A DNA stretch of 39,554 bases from Verrucomicrobiota bacterium (GTDB lineage Bacteria; Verrucomicrobiota; Verrucomicrobiia; Limisphaerales; J093), in NCBI GenBank assembly GCA_022710935.1, contig JAKLFY010000061.1, forward strand, positions 1 to 39,554. Direction: 5' to 3'. The notes beneath the pieces were generated by a model. The model worked only from the letters and a program-made list of their open reading frames with translations. It was not told where the DNA came from and searched no databases. The position numbers and the translations under genes are program-made. Below are positions 30,288 through 39,416 of this stretch, in pieces. How positions within the stretch are numbered: the stretch's first letter is position 1; each line of letters begins with the position of its first letter.

Positions 30288-33134
30288 ATGATCGAGTATT
30301 TGGCCCCTGATCGTTTGGGGCGCGCCATCCTTGCGACGACTCTGTTTGGCGCGCTGTTCTTTCTTCACGCGATTGCCAGCGCCGCAGACGCGCTGCCGGC
30401 GAGTTCGCCCGCGGCGCGGCTGATTGCCCAGCCCGGCCCGCTTGTGATCGCGCATCGCGGCTTCAGCCAGCAGGCCCCCGAGAACACGCTTCCGGCTTTC
30501 CGCCTCGCGCTGGCCGCGCGCGCCGATTTGATCGAACTCGATTATTACCACGCCAAGGATGGTGTGCCTGTTGTGATCCACGACGGGACACTCGATCGGA
30601 CCACTGACGCCACCAACCGCTGGGGCGGGAAGGGGATCGCCGTCACCTCGCGGAACGCGTCCGAGCTCACGTGCCTCGATGCCGGGCGCTGGTTCTCTCC
30701 CGCGTACGCCGGCACGCCGCTGCCCACTCTGGTCGAGTCGATCGAGACCATTCAGGCGGGCGGCGTCACCCTGATCGAACGTAAAGGAGGAGACGCGCCA
30801 GCCCTGGTCCGCCTGCTGCGCGAGCGCGGTTGGCTCAATGATCTGGTGGTCCAGTCTTTCGACTGGGGATTCGTCCGGGACGCCCGCCGCGTCGCGCCGG
30901 ACCTTGTCCTGGGCGCGTTGGGGCCGCCTTCGAGCCGCAACGGACGCAAGCTCACGGACCAGGAGAAGGTTCTCGGCCCCGAGTTCATCGCCGACATCGA
31001 GCAGCTCGGAGCCCAGTTGGTCGTCTGGAACCGCCAGGTCAACGCGGACGCCATCGCGCACGCGCACCAGCGCGGGCTGCGCGTCTGGGTCTACACCATC
31101 AACGACCCCAACGAGGCCGCCCAGCTCGTGCGCCTCGGCGTCGACGGCATCATCACGGACAACCCGGCGGTCATCCGCGCCCGCCTCCATCCGCAGGCCG
31201 ACGAGTCGCCGGATGCCCCTTCGACACGGGCGATCCCCAAGCCGTTGCCCGAGCATCCGGGCAACATCTATCTCGAAGGAGAAACGGTTCAGGTGCGGTT
31301 GCCCGAGGGGCTGCCCGATACGGCCACAGGCTGGCGTCTGCTCGACGATCAGGCCCGGGTGCTGCGCTCGGGCGCTCTCGGCGCCGAGGCGGTGCGGGCG
31401 CGCGCGCCCATCGCCGCGGGCGATCTGGGCATTGGCTGGTATCGCATCGAGTTCGATGCGCCGGAACGGACGAACATCCTGTGGACGACCGCGGCGGTGA
31501 TCAGACGGCTGGCGGCTCCCGTGCCGGGCGATTCACCCGTCTGTGTCGACTCGGCGACCGCGTGGTTCGCCCGCAACGACCCCGTTCAGCAACAGCGCTT
31601 CGCGAACCTGGCGGCGCTCGCCGGCGTCAATTGGGTCCGCGATCGCCTCCGTTGGAGTGACATTCAGCCCGAGCCCGGCGCCCTCGTGCCGGCGGGCACG
31701 ACCTACGATACTGCCGCCGAGGCGCAGCATGCCGCCGGTCTCAAGGTGTTGCAGGTGTTCCATGACACCCCGTCCTGGGCTCGCGAGGTGCCCAACGCGG
31801 GCGGGCGTTTCGCACCCGATTTGCGCCATGCTTTCGACCTCGGCCGCGCATTGGCTGCCCGATTCAAGGGGCGCGTTGCGGCCTGGGAACCGTGGAACGA
31901 GGCGAACGTATCCACGTTCGGCGCGCACACGGTCGATCAGATGTGTTCCTGGCAGAAGGCGGCGTGGCTCGGATTCAAAGCGGGCGATCCCGAGGTGATC
32001 GTCGGTTGGAATGTCACGACGACCGCGCCGACTCCCGCCCAGACCGAGGGTGTGCTCGCGAACGAAATCTGGCCTTACTTCGACACCTACAACATCCACA
32101 CCTACGACTGGTCGCACTCCTATGCCCAGCTCTGGAAACCGGCGCGCGAGGCCGTGAGCGGACGACCTCTCTGGGTCACGGAGGCCGACCGCGGCACCCC
32201 GCATCTCAAACAGGGGCCGTGGTACGACCAGGATCCGCGGCTCGAACGGCTCAAGGCCGAATGGCTGGCGCAATCCTACGCCAGCAGCCTGTTCGCCGGC
32301 ACCCGACGCCATTTCCACTTCATTCTCGGCCATTACCACGAGCCCAATGGCGTCCAGTTCGGCCTCCTGCGCCTGGACATGACGCCGCGTCCGGCCTATG
32401 CGGCCCTCTCCGCAGCGGGCCGATGTTTGGCGGGCGCACGTTCCCTGGGCCGCTTCCAGCCCGGTGGGGACGTCCATGTCTACGCTTTCCGCGCCAAGCC
32501 GGACGGCCAGGAGCGTGACGTCCTTGTCGCGTGGGCCGAGAAGGAGATTGACTGGGACGGACGCGGCCAGACCGCATCCGCCTGGCAACCGCCGGTCAAC
32601 CTCGACGTGCAGGGCGTGGTCGATTACCTCGGACGTCCCGCCGGCAAGGCTCTCCCCGAGCGACTCACATCGGCGCCGGTGTTCGTTTTTCTGCCGGCGG
32701 GTCAGGCGGCGACCCTGCCGCTCGAACCCCCGCCCCCCCTCGCCACCCCTCGAGCCGGCACCGTCTCGCCCGTCGTGCTCCAACTGTCTCTGCCGCGCAG
32801 TGCCACCGCGCGCGTCCAGGACATCCCGTGGTCCGAAGGCTACGTGTATTCCGTCAAGCCGGGGCAATCGTTGGCCCTCCCCATTCACGCTTACAACTTT
32901 GGCACGGCCGGCGCCAAAGGACGGATCCGGATCGAACGCCAGCCGGAAGGCTGGGAGGTGCAAGTGCCATCGACCGAAATGGCGGTCGGGCCGCGCGATC
33001 GCGTCGCGCTCGAGGCCAGGCTGCGCGTGCCTGCGGACGCCGTCTGCCGCGACGGTTGGGTCGTGCTTCGGGCCGACTGTGCCGACCAGGGCCGTTCGGT
33101 ATTGGCGTTTCGCGTTCTGGCCAAGGAGGAGTGA
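30288..33134 (+). CDS. secreted fusion of glycerophosphodiester phosphodiesterase and clan-A glycoside hydrolase-like domain
   Basis: The 948-residue protein has an N-terminal signal or anchor helix (AILATTLFGALFFLHAIASA). Residues about 50-300 are a complete GDPD domain: VIAHRGFSQQAPENT with His56, IELDYYHAKDGVPVVIHD with metal ligands Glu83 and Asp85 and catalytic His98, and LRVWVYTINDPNEAAQLVRL plus VDGIITDNP at the end. After a beta linker (about 320-410), residues about 415-720 are a TIM barrel like GH39/GH5-type enzymes: WVRDRLRWSDIQPEPG, AAWEPWNEANVSTFG with acid/base Glu538, YNIHTYDWSHS, and LWVTEADRG with probable nucleophile Glu632. The C-terminal about 200 residues are beta-sandwich. 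Known GDPDs cleave glycerophosphodiesters and some lipids or teichoic acids; the joined glycosidase suggests attack on a glycosylated glycerophosphate polymer or lipid, which is inference. thiD follows after 37 bases. Confidence 0.85.
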   Translation: MIEYLAPDRLGRAILATTLFGALFFLHAIASAADALPASSPAARLIAQPGPLVIAHRGFSQQAPENTLPAFRLALAARADLIELDYYHAKDGVPVVIHDGTLDRTTDATNRWGGKGIAVTSRNASELTCLDAGRWFSPAYAGTPLPTLVESIETIQAGGVTLIERKGGDAPALVRLLRERGWLNDLVVQSFDWGFVRDARRVAPDLVLGALGPPSSRNGRKLTDQEKVLGPEFIADIEQLGAQLVVWNRQVNADAIAHAHQRGLRVWVYTINDPNEAAQLVRLGVDGIITDNPAVIRARLHPQADESPDAPSTRAIPKPLPEHPGNIYLEGETVQVRLPEGLPDTATGWRLLDDQARVLRSGALGAEAVRARAPIAAGDLGIGWYRIEFDAPERTNILWTTAAVIRRLAAPVPGDSPVCVDSATAWFARNDPVQQQRFANLAALAGVNWVRDRLRWSDIQPEPGALVPAGTTYDTAAEAQHAAGLKVLQVFHDTPSWAREVPNAGGRFAPDLRHAFDLGRALAARFKGRVAAWEPWNEANVSTFGAHTVDQMCSWQKAAWLGFKAGDPEVIVGWNVTTTAPTPAQTEGVLANEIWPYFDTYNIHTYDWSHSYAQLWKPAREAVSGRPLWVTEADRGTPHLKQGPWYDQDPRLERLKAEWLAQSYASSLFAGTRRHFHFILGHYHEPNGVQFGLLRLDMTPRPAYAALSAAGRCLAGARSLGRFQPGGDVHVYAFRAKPDGQERDVLVAWAEKEIDWDGRGQTASAWQPPVNLDVQGVVDYLGRPAGKALPERLTSAPVFVFLPAGQAATLPLEPPPPLATPRAGTVSPVVLQLSLPRSATARVQDIPWSEGYVYSVKPGQSLALPIHAYNFGTAGAKGRIRIERQPEGWEVQVPSTEMAVGPRDRVALEARLRVPADAVCRDGWVVLRADCADQGRSVLAFRVLAKEE

Positions 33135-33171
33135 GGCTTCGGCGTGTTGCGTTGAAGGGACAGAGGTTCTT

Positions 33172-33972
33172 ATGACGACCCGATCGAGTCAGCCCGTGGC
33201 GCTCACCATTGCCGGGTCCGACAGCGGCGGTGGCGCCGGCGTTCAGGTGGACTTGAAGACCTTCGCCGCCTTTCGAGTGCACGGGACGAGTGCCATCACC
33301 TGCCTGACGGCCCAGAACCCGCGCGCTGTTTTGGGGATCCACCCGGCGCCGCCCGGCTTCTTGCGCCAACAACTCGAAGCTCTCTTCGCCGAACTGCCGC
33401 CCTCTGCCGTCAAGACCGGCATGCTCTTCTCGCGCGCCAATATCCGGGTGGCGATCGATTGGTTCCGCGCGCCCGGCCGCCCCCCCCTGGTGGTCGATCC
33501 GGTCATGGTGGCGAGCAGCGGCGCCCGGCTGCTGCGTCCCGCGGCGATCCAGGCGCTGATCGAGGGCCTGCTGCCGCTGGCCCGACTCGTGACGCCGAAC
33601 CTCGACGAGGCCCAAATCCTGGTCGACCGACCGCTCCGGTCGATCGAGGATTTGCGCACGGCCGCCCGCGAGATTCATCAGGCCTATGGCTGCGCCGCGC
33701 TGGTCAAAGGCGGCCATCTGCGTCCGATGCGCGAGGCGGTGGACATCTTCTATGACGGACGCGAGGAATTGTTGCTGACGGCCCCGTTTGTGCGCGGGGT
33801 CACGACCCATGGGACGGGGTGCACCTATTCGGCGGCGATCACCGCGTGTCTGGCGATGGGGCATCCGTTGAGCAAGGCCGTGCGCCTGGCAAAGGAGCAC
33901 ATCACGGGCGCGATCGCGCATTCGATCCAGATCGGGCGGCACAGCACCCTCAATGCGTTCTGGAGGCGTTGA
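33172..33972 (+). CDS. thiD: hydroxymethylpyrimidine/phosphomethylpyrimidine kinase
   Basis: I start at ATG 33172 (266 residues), with AGAGG about 6 bases upstream; the longer open frame upstream overlaps the preceding gene and is not conserved. The ribokinase-fold signatures are complete: LTIAGSDSGGGAGVQVDLKT for substrate binding, VKTGML, PLVVDPVMVASSGARLL, TPNLDEAQIL, VKGGHL, and THGTGCTYSAAITACLAMG with the catalytic GTGC anion hole. The enzyme phosphorylates hydroxymethylpyrimidine twice in thiamine synthesis in the cytoplasm. No TPP riboswitch fits in the 37-base upstream gap. It may be cotranscribed with the GDPD fusion only because of proximity. It converges with the helicase gene. 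Confidence 0.94.
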   Translation: MTTRSSQPVALTIAGSDSGGGAGVQVDLKTFAAFRVHGTSAITCLTAQNPRAVLGIHPAPPGFLRQQLEALFAELPPSAVKTGMLFSRANIRVAIDWFRAPGRPPLVVDPVMVASSGARLLRPAAIQALIEGLLPLARLVTPNLDEAQILVDRPLRSIEDLRTAAREIHQAYGCAALVKGGHLRPMREAVDIFYDGREELLLTAPFVRGVTTHGTGCTYSAAITACLAMGHPLSKAVRLAKEHITGAIAHSIQIGRHSTLNAFWRR

Positions 33973-33998
33973 GATCGGTCGCGTCGCCGCCTTTGCTC

Positions 33999-34067
33999 AT
34001 CCGCATCGCAGTCCTCTTGCGAAGTCCGACCGCCCTGCGCGCGGACGGGGTGTGAATCCGCGAGTCA
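33999..34067. repeat. dispersed repeat, family copy E, between converging thiD and helicase genes
   Basis: ATCCGCATCGCAGTCCTCTT then GCGAAGTCCGACCGCCCTGC and GCGCGGACGGGGTGTGAATC match the copy at 26349-26406. GTCCG and CGGAC form an inner stem. On the minus strand the unit begins at the TGA stop codon of the helicase gene (34065-34067). Confidence 0.75.
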
Positions 34068-36197
34068 CACGACTTCGACCGGGCACTTGGGCAACGCGTC
34101 GAGAAACGCCTTCCCGTAGCGCTTGGTCAGAATCCGATTGTCCAGCACCACCACGATGCCGCGATCGGTCTTGGTCCGAATCAGGCGCCCGACGCCCTGC
34201 CGGAACTTGAGAATGGCCTCGGGGAGGGAGAAGTCCATGAAGGCATTGCCGCCGCCAGCTTCGATCGACTCGATGCGCGCCTCGGTCAACGGATGGTCGG
34301 GCACGGCGAAGGGGAGGCGGGTGATGATGACGTTGCTGAGCGATTCGCCCGGCACGTCCACGCCCTGCCAGAAACTGGCGGTGCCGAACAGCACCGAATC
34401 GACGTCCTTCTTGAACCTGTCGAGCATGACGGATCGGGGCGTGCCGGTGCCCTGGACGAAGCAACTGACACCGAGTTCGTCCATGAAAGGCGCCATCTCC
34501 TCGCCGATCTCCTGCATCAGCTTGCTGTTGGTGAACAGGACGAAGGCCTTGCCATGCGTCTGCCGGATGAAGTGCTCGATCCACCGCACCAGCGCCGCCC
34601 GATAGGCCGCATCGCGCGGGTCGGGCATCCTCCCCACCACGTAAAGACGCATCTGTTCCTGGTAATCGAAGGGCGACCCGACCTGGAGCAACGTCGCCTC
34701 GTCGGCGCCAACACGGTTGACGAAGTAATTCAGGCCGTCCTTGCGTCCGCGCTCGGCCCGGACCGGCTCGCCGAGGCGCTTGACATCCATCCCGAGCGTC
34801 GCGCTGGTCAGGATCACCGAGGTGTCGCACGCGAAGAGACGGCGTCGCAGGAAATCGGCAATGTCGACAGGCGCCGCATTGAGCGCGAGCTGCTTCTGTC
34901 CGCGTCCGCTCCGCTCGACCCAGTACACATGGCCGTCGGCACTCTGGCTCAAGAAGGTGGCGATTGCCTCGCGCAACTCCCCCAGCCGCCGGTTGCACTC
35001 GAGCAACTCCGTCCCCATGTCCGAGTCTTTGGACAGCTTCACCATCTCGCTCACCGCTTCGCGGACACGGGCAAGCGGCAGCGTGAGACTGTCCGCGACC
35101 AGATCGGGCCGGCGAATCCGCAGCTCGGACCAGGCGCGGCCGGGAGTCGGGGATGCGGCCTCGGCCGTGCCGGGCGGGGTGAAACCGGACCCGCGCTTCC
35201 GCATCTGGTGGTGCAGCGCATCACACGCCCCTTCGACCGCGTCGAAAAACTTGCTGCCCTGCTCGTAGGCGTCGGCGACCAGGTTGACCGCCGAGCCCTG
35301 GCGCAGCGTGGCCAGCAGACCCTTGCCGGTCCGCTCGTTCCAAAGACGCTGGAGATTGAATCGGAGCTGGGCGTTCGAGACGCTGAGGCCGATGTGCCGC
35401 GCCGCGACCTCCTCGACCGTGTGCGCCTCGTCGAAGATCACAAAGTCGTTCTTGAACAGGACACCCGTGTCGTCCGTGTCTTCCTCGAGGCCGCCCAGGT
35501 GCATGAAGAACAGGGTGTGATTCAACACCAGCACATCGGCCGACATGATCCGGCTGCGCACGCGCTGAAAAAAACAGGGGGCGCCCCCGGCCTTCGCGAA
35601 ATCCGAGTCGGCTCCGCATTTCTTGGGCGAGCACAAGCCGCGCTCGGAACAGACCTGCGCCCACACCTTGGGATCGGGCTCATTCTCGAAGTCCGACAGG
35701 CTGCCATCCTCGGTTGTCTTCGACCACTCGTAGATCCGTTGCAGCTCCTGAGTCTCCGGCGTCGTGAACAGGCTGTCCGATTGCTGCATGGCCTTCTCGA
35801 GCCGCCGGGTGCAGAGGTAGTTCTGCCGCCCCTTGAGCATCATGAACTTGAACCGGACGGGCAGGACGCGTTCGAGCAGCGGCAGATCTTTCTGGGTGAG
35901 CTGTTCCTGCAGGTTGATGGTATGCGTCGAGATCACCGCCTTCTTGCGCTGCTCGACGGCGTGGAAAACAGCCGGGACGAGGTAGGCCAGGCTCTTGCCG
36001 ACACCGGTGCCGGCCTCGACCACCAGATGCTCGCCGTATGCCAGCGCGCGGGCCACGGCCGTCGCCATCTGCTGTTGCTGCGGGCGGTACTCGAAACTCC
36101 GCGCTTTGGCCAGGATGCCCCGGGGCGAGAATAAGTGATGCACCCGTTCCACTAAGTCCGTGGCTCCCGCCGGGGTGTTCTCGACTGTGCTGATCAT
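34065..36197 (-). CDS. dinG: DinG/XPD-type ATP-dependent DNA helicase
   Basis: The 710-residue protein starts at ATG 36197 with GGGAGG three bases upstream. Superfamily 2 motifs are complete: Walker A EAGTGVGKSL (61-70), STHTINLQEQL, DEAH box FDEAHTVEE (256-259), VILTSATLG, FWQGVDVPGESL and the arginine-finger motif QGVGRLIR. The iron-sulphur domain has cysteines at 129, 183, 189, 194 and 208, of which four would hold the cluster as in XPD and DinG. It unwinds 5'-tailed or R-loop-containing DNA in repair. There is no N-terminal exonuclease domain, unlike the Gram-positive DinG form. It stands alone, converging with thiD; its stop codon abuts a palindromic repeat. Confidence 0.92.
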   Translation of the reverse strand: MISTVENTPAGATDLVERVHHLFSPRGILAKARSFEYRPQQQQMATAVARALAYGEHLVVEAGTGVGKSLAYLVPAVFHAVEQRKKAVISTHTINLQEQLTQKDLPLLERVLPVRFKFMMLKGRQNYLCTRRLEKAMQQSDSLFTTPETQELQRIYEWSKTTEDGSLSDFENEPDPKVWAQVCSERGLCSPKKCGADSDFAKAGGAPCFFQRVRSRIMSADVLVLNHTLFFMHLGGLEEDTDDTGVLFKNDFVIFDEAHTVEEVAARHIGLSVSNAQLRFNLQRLWNERTGKGLLATLRQGSAVNLVADAYEQGSKFFDAVEGACDALHHQMRKRGSGFTPPGTAEAASPTPGRAWSELRIRRPDLVADSLTLPLARVREAVSEMVKLSKDSDMGTELLECNRRLGELREAIATFLSQSADGHVYWVERSGRGQKQLALNAAPVDIADFLRRRLFACDTSVILTSATLGMDVKRLGEPVRAERGRKDGLNYFVNRVGADEATLLQVGSPFDYQEQMRLYVVGRMPDPRDAAYRAALVRWIEHFIRQTHGKAFVLFTNSKLMQEIGEEMAPFMDELGVSCFVQGTGTPRSVMLDRFKKDVDSVLFGTASFWQGVDVPGESLSNVIITRLPFAVPDHPLTEARIESIEAGGGNAFMDFSLPEAILKFRQGVGRLIRTKTDRGIVVVLDNRILTKRYGKAFLDALPKCPVEVV

Positions 36198-36271
36198 GTT
36201 CCTCCCACGCCACTGTTGCCCAAACCGCCCGCATTCTCAACTGCATTCGCGACACTGCATTCGCCGAGCGT

Positions 36272-37012
36272 TCACGCGGCGTCGCTTCCCAATCCGGATG
36301 GGGTTGCTCCCGAGGCGTTCGACGGACCCGGATGAGGCGGGCACCGCACAACCACTTCCACCTGCGCCCGGTTCTTCGCGATGCCCCCCGCGGCCAGTGC
36401 GCCGCGCCAGCTCACGTTCGGGTACACCAGTGTGTCTCGGCCCAGGATGGTCCCGGGGTTCAACACGGCGTTGCAGCCCACCTCCGCACGGTCGCCCACC
36501 AGGGCCCCGAACTTCGCCAGGCCCGTGTCAATCCGGTTGCCTCGCACCTCGACGATCACGCGGCCCGGGAGAATCTTCACGTTCGAGATCTTGACGCCCG
36601 CGCCCAGATGGCTGCGATACCCCAGGATCGAGTCGCCCACGTAATTGAGGTGGGACAAATGGGTGCGGTTGAAAAGCAGGACGTTCTTCAGTTCGCACGC
36701 GTTGCCCACGACGCAGTCGTCCCCCACGATCACATTCTCGCGCAGATAGGCGTTGTGCCGGATCTGGCAGTTGCGCCCGATGATCGCCGGCCCCTTGATC
36801 ATGACACCATCCTCGACCACCGTGCCTGCGCCGATGTAAACCCGCTCGCCAATGTACGCCACGCCCTCGCACCGGTTCCGCAGTGCCGGGCGCACATGGG
36901 CGCCAATGTAGGCAGCGAGCCCCTTGAGGGCGTCCCATCCGTGGGCACACCCCTCAAACAGCCCGGCATGGTCGGTCTGGCTCAGGTCAAACAAATCCGC
37001 CGGTTCGAACAT
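36272..37012 (-). CDS. left-handed beta-helix protein, GlmU C-terminus-like
   Basis: The 246-residue protein consists of hexapeptide repeats (I/V-G-x-x-x-x) from about residue 50: GVAYIGERVYIGAGTVVEDG, AIIGRNCQIRHNAYLRENVI, VGDDCVVGNACELKNVLLFN, VGDSILGYRSHLGAGVKISN, VGDRAEVGCNAVLNPGTILG. The N-terminal FDLSQTDHAGLFEGCAHGWDALK helix is shared with UDP-N-acetylglucosamine pyrophosphorylase-like proteins that lack the nucleotidyltransferase domain. Trimeric acyl- or acetyltransferase activity is likely from the fold; the substrate, perhaps a nucleotide sugar, is inferred. The C-terminal tail is Pro/Ser/Gly-rich. Together with the downstream helicase gene it lies on the minus strand, 74 bases apart. 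Confidence 0.8.
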   Translation of the reverse strand: MFEPADLFDLSQTDHAGLFEGCAHGWDALKGLAAYIGAHVRPALRNRCEGVAYIGERVYIGAGTVVEDGVMIKGPAIIGRNCQIRHNAYLRENVIVGDDCVVGNACELKNVLLFNRTHLSHLNYVGDSILGYRSHLGAGVKISNVKILPGRVIVEVRGNRIDTGLAKFGALVGDRAEVGCNAVLNPGTILGRDTLVYPNVSWRGALAAGGIAKNRAQVEVVVRCPPHPGPSNASGATPSGLGSDAA

Positions 37013-37118
37013 GTCGCCAGAGTAGTGGAACCCTGTCCTTGAGCAAGCGCCGACCGCGACAGCCCTGCCCCCGCAACCTCCCCTCGGATTGTCAGGTCCG
37101 CGGCGCGGCTCGCCAGCC

Positions 37119-37589
37119 TCACGGAAGGTCCGGCGCCTCCTGAAGTTGCGCCACCTGGGCTCGGACGCGATCGAGCAGTTCCTGGTACGGCCCTTTGCGG
37201 CGAATCCGGAATTCCTCCTCCATGACGCGATCCCCCGGGTACTGGACCGTGAACGCCCTGCAGTCGAGTTGGTAGGTCTCCGGTCCGACCGGGGTCACGC
37301 GCACCCGCACCCGCTCGATCGTCTTGCCCGACAACAAGCCGCCGCGCAGCAGACTGTCGCCCAGACTCCCCCGCCGCTCGAAGACCATCTCGGGGTCGAA
37401 AACCGACTTCCCCTCGAAATGCTCGGCCTCGAAGACCTTCATGACTGCCAGGCGCACCCGCGTCGGATGGGGAGACACGATCGTCATCGAGACCAGCGCG
37501 TCGGATCGCGACTCGGCCGGCGACTGGCAGCCGACCTGGGCCGACAGGCACGCCAGGAGCAAACCGAGCCGGCTGGCAAGCTTGCGCAT
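37119..37589 (-). CDS. hypothetical exported protein, possible lipoprotein
   Basis: I start at ATG 37589 (156 residues), giving a basic start and hydrophobic stretch MRKLASRLGLLLACLSAQVG followed by Cys; the box QVGC is a poor lipobox because the -3 residue is Gln. The mature part has a mixed alpha/beta pattern (MTIVSPHPTRVRLAVMKVFE, IERVRVRVTPVGPETYQLDC) with no family I recognise. It is divergent from the LysR gene with 144 bases between the starts, so it is a candidate target of that regulator; this is inference from position only. Confidence 0.65.
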   Translation of the reverse strand: MRKLASRLGLLLACLSAQVGCQSPAESRSDALVSMTIVSPHPTRVRLAVMKVFEAEHFEGKSVFDPEMVFERRGSLGDSLLRGGLLSGKTIERVRVRVTPVGPETYQLDCRAFTVQYPGDRVMEEEFRIRRKGPYQELLDRVRAQVAQLQEAPDLP

Positions 37590-37733
37590 GCGCGACAGTG
37601 TCGGAACAGGGCGGACGCCGTTCAAGCCCCGGGCCCCGCCGCGGCTCCCGGAGATCGGACAGGGGAAGCAAATATCGGAATGCATGGCATTAACAGCATT
37701 GACTTCCAGAAGTTTTTATCTTTATCTTACCTC

Positions 37734-38615
37734 ATGCAAATCGAAAGTCTGAAAGTCTTCTGTGATCTGACGGAGACGGAGAGTTTCACAAAAGCGGCGC
37801 AAATCAATCACATTACCCAATCTGCCGTCAGCCAGCAGATCAGCTCGCTCGAGCGCCAGTTCAAGTCGCTCCTGATCGAGCGGAGCAAGAAGAAGTTCCG
37901 ACTCACGCGCGAGGGGCGGGTGCTGTACGAGGCCAGCAAACAGATCGTGCAGACGTACGAATCGCTGCATAGCCGGCTGCAGGAACTCAAGGACGTCATC
38001 TCGGGGACGATTCGGATTGCGACCATCTACAGCATCGGGCTGCACGACCTGCCGCCGTATATCAAGCGCTACCTGAAAAGCTATCCGACGGTGAACGTGC
38101 ACGTCGAGTATCGCCGCGCCAATCAGGTGTACGAGGACGTGCTTGGCAACATCGTCGATCTGGGCCTCGTGGCCTATCCCACCCGGGACTCGAAGCTGGA
38201 GATTGTGCTGCTCAAGAAGGAGCCGATGGTCCTGATCTGTCACACCCAGCATCCCCTTGCCAAGACCAAGTCGGTCAAAATCAGCGCCCTCGCCGGCCAG
38301 AAATTCATCGCGTTCGAGCCGGACATTCCAACACGCAAGGCCATCGACAAGGTCCTGAGGGAACATGGCGTCCACGTGCTCCCGGTCATGGAATTCGACA
38401 ACGTCGAAACCGTCAAACGGGCTGTCGAGATCGACGCCGGCATTTCCATCGTGCCCCTGAGCACGGTGACCCAGGAAGTGCAGCAGGAGACCCTCGCCGC
38501 CATGCCCATCGACGATGCTGAACTCCATCGCCCCATCGCCGCGATCCACAAGAAATCCAAGGTGTTGTCCCTGGCGATGAAACACTTCGTCGCGATGCTG
38601 AGGGAAACGGAGTGA
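37734..38615 (+). CDS. LysR-family transcriptional regulator
   Basis: I start at ATG 37734 (293 residues), where LysR proteins begin (MQIESLKVFCDLTETESFTK); the frame is open far upstream but not conserved. The winged-helix domain (AAQINHITQSAVSQQISSLE, LIERSKKKFRLTREGRVLYE) is followed by the linker helix and a substrate-binding domain of CysB/CbbR type (GTIRIATIYSIGLHDLPPYI, LVAYPTRDSKLEIVLLKKEP, VKRAVEIDAGISIVPLSTV). A weak promoter TTGACT (37699-37704) and TATCTT (37723-37728) with 18-base spacing lies just before the ATG; used as such it would give an almost leaderless mRNA. The effector is unknown. The likely regulated target is itself or the divergent exported protein. Confidence 0.92.
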   Translation: MQIESLKVFCDLTETESFTKAAQINHITQSAVSQQISSLERQFKSLLIERSKKKFRLTREGRVLYEASKQIVQTYESLHSRLQELKDVISGTIRIATIYSIGLHDLPPYIKRYLKSYPTVNVHVEYRRANQVYEDVLGNIVDLGLVAYPTRDSKLEIVLLKKEPMVLICHTQHPLAKTKSVKISALAGQKFIAFEPDIPTRKAIDKVLREHGVHVLPVMEFDNVETVKRAVEIDAGISIVPLSTVTQEVQQETLAAMPIDDAELHRPIAAIHKKSKVLSLAMKHFVAMLRETE

Positions 38616-38639
38616 GAGACCGAACGGAGCGCCCGAGGG

Positions 38640-38725
38640 TGGTGGTGGGAACTGGATTCGAACCAGTGTAGGCATAAGCCAGCAGATTTACAGTCTGCCC
38701 CCGTTGGCCGCTTGGGTATCCCACC
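38640..38725 (-). tRNA. tRNA-Tyr (anticodon GTA)
   Basis: On the minus strand the acceptor GGTGGGA (38725-38719) pairs with TCCCACC (38650-38644), followed by discriminator A and an encoded CCA (38642-38640). The anticodon arm GCAGA-CTGTAAA-TCTGC has anticodon GTA (38691-38689). The variable arm is long, as expected for a class II tyrosine tRNA, and the T arm is ACTGG-TTCGAAT-CCAGT. Confidence 0.96.
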
Positions 38726-38898
38726 CGCCAACACTCAAGGGACGTACTATGCCCGAGTCGAAGTTGGACGCAAGACCATTCGTGACCAGATCAGGCCGCG
38801 ACATCTCAGAACTTCAAACACAAAGCACTCCAGGCGATCAGCAGGCTGAGGTTCTCGCGCATCGATCCTCATAATCTGTCGTTTCCGCTCCGTTTGTC

Positions 38899-38938
38899 AC
38901 CGACGCACCAACGCACCGACGCATCGGCGCTCCGATCT
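38899..38938. repeat. 8-base tandem repeat
   Basis: ACCGACGC, ACCAACGC, ACCGACGC, ATCGGCGC and TCCGATCT follow each other with an 8-base period, decaying to the right. No coding frame is associated. Confidence 0.6.
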
Positions 38939-39050
38939 CAGAACTCCAATCTTCGTCGGCAAGTTTACGCGAGGCCCCCTGACCTCTCTGGACACCCCCC
39001 CATACAAAGATCTGGCAGAATTGCAGCGGGTGGCTGCCTTTGGGGAACGA

Positions 39051-39128
39051 GTTGATGGGGGATGGTTGAGGGTTGATGGGCAAGTGGTTGAACGTTGGAA
39101 GTTGAGCGTTGCACGTTGAGCGTCAAGG
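39051..39128. repeat. imperfect short repeats of the GTTGA type
   Basis: The stretch repeats GTTGA/GTTGG units (GTTGATGGGG, GGTTGAGGGTTGATGGG, GGTTGAACGTTGGAAGTTGA, GCGTTGCACGTTGAGCGT). On the minus strand it reads as a repetitive NVQRSTSNVQ peptide, which I know as a common simple repeat in Verrucomicrobiota intergenic DNA rather than a gene. Confidence 0.6.
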
Positions 39129-39416
39129 ACTCAGATGATCGCCCAACCCACCCTTGGCCGGCGAAGGGGCCTGACGCTGACTGCGTGTCGGGACCCGAAC
39201 GGCCAACATACAACTCTCAAATGCAACGGTGCAGGTCCCATCGTGTGACTGGCGGGGCTCGCGATCTGCGCTCTTCGGGGCTCCGCCTTCGTCCTTCGAT
39301 CTACGCCGCGAGGAATCCCCGCGCAAACGGGGTTGACACTGGGCGACGGTGAGGAGGGAATATGCGGGTCGGCTCGATGCGCGATTGCTTCGCTCAAAGT
39401 CATTGAGCGAGATCAT

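Larger units (their letters stand above)
38726..39416. other. 691-base stretch without a recognisable gene
   Basis: Between tRNA-Tyr and the ASCH gene I see only the tandem repeats at 38899 and 39051, a short hairpin CCCTTGGCCGGCGAAGGG (39151-39168, one mismatch), and a GGGG/CCCC hairpin at 39314-39334. The open frames here are short, lack start signals and have no family resemblance. Confidence 0.6.

Noticed and set aside
33135-33171. TPP riboswitch upstream of thiD
   Set aside because: Only 37 bases separate thiD from the preceding gene and none of the conserved THI-box sequence is present.
37089-37733. Long N-terminal extension of the LysR protein
   Set aside because: LysR proteins begin at the winged helix; the upstream part is antisense to the exported-protein gene.
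38899-38938. Possible CRISPR array
   Set aside because: The unit is 8 bases, without spacers, and no cas gene is present. No CRISPR array was seen anywhere in the window.
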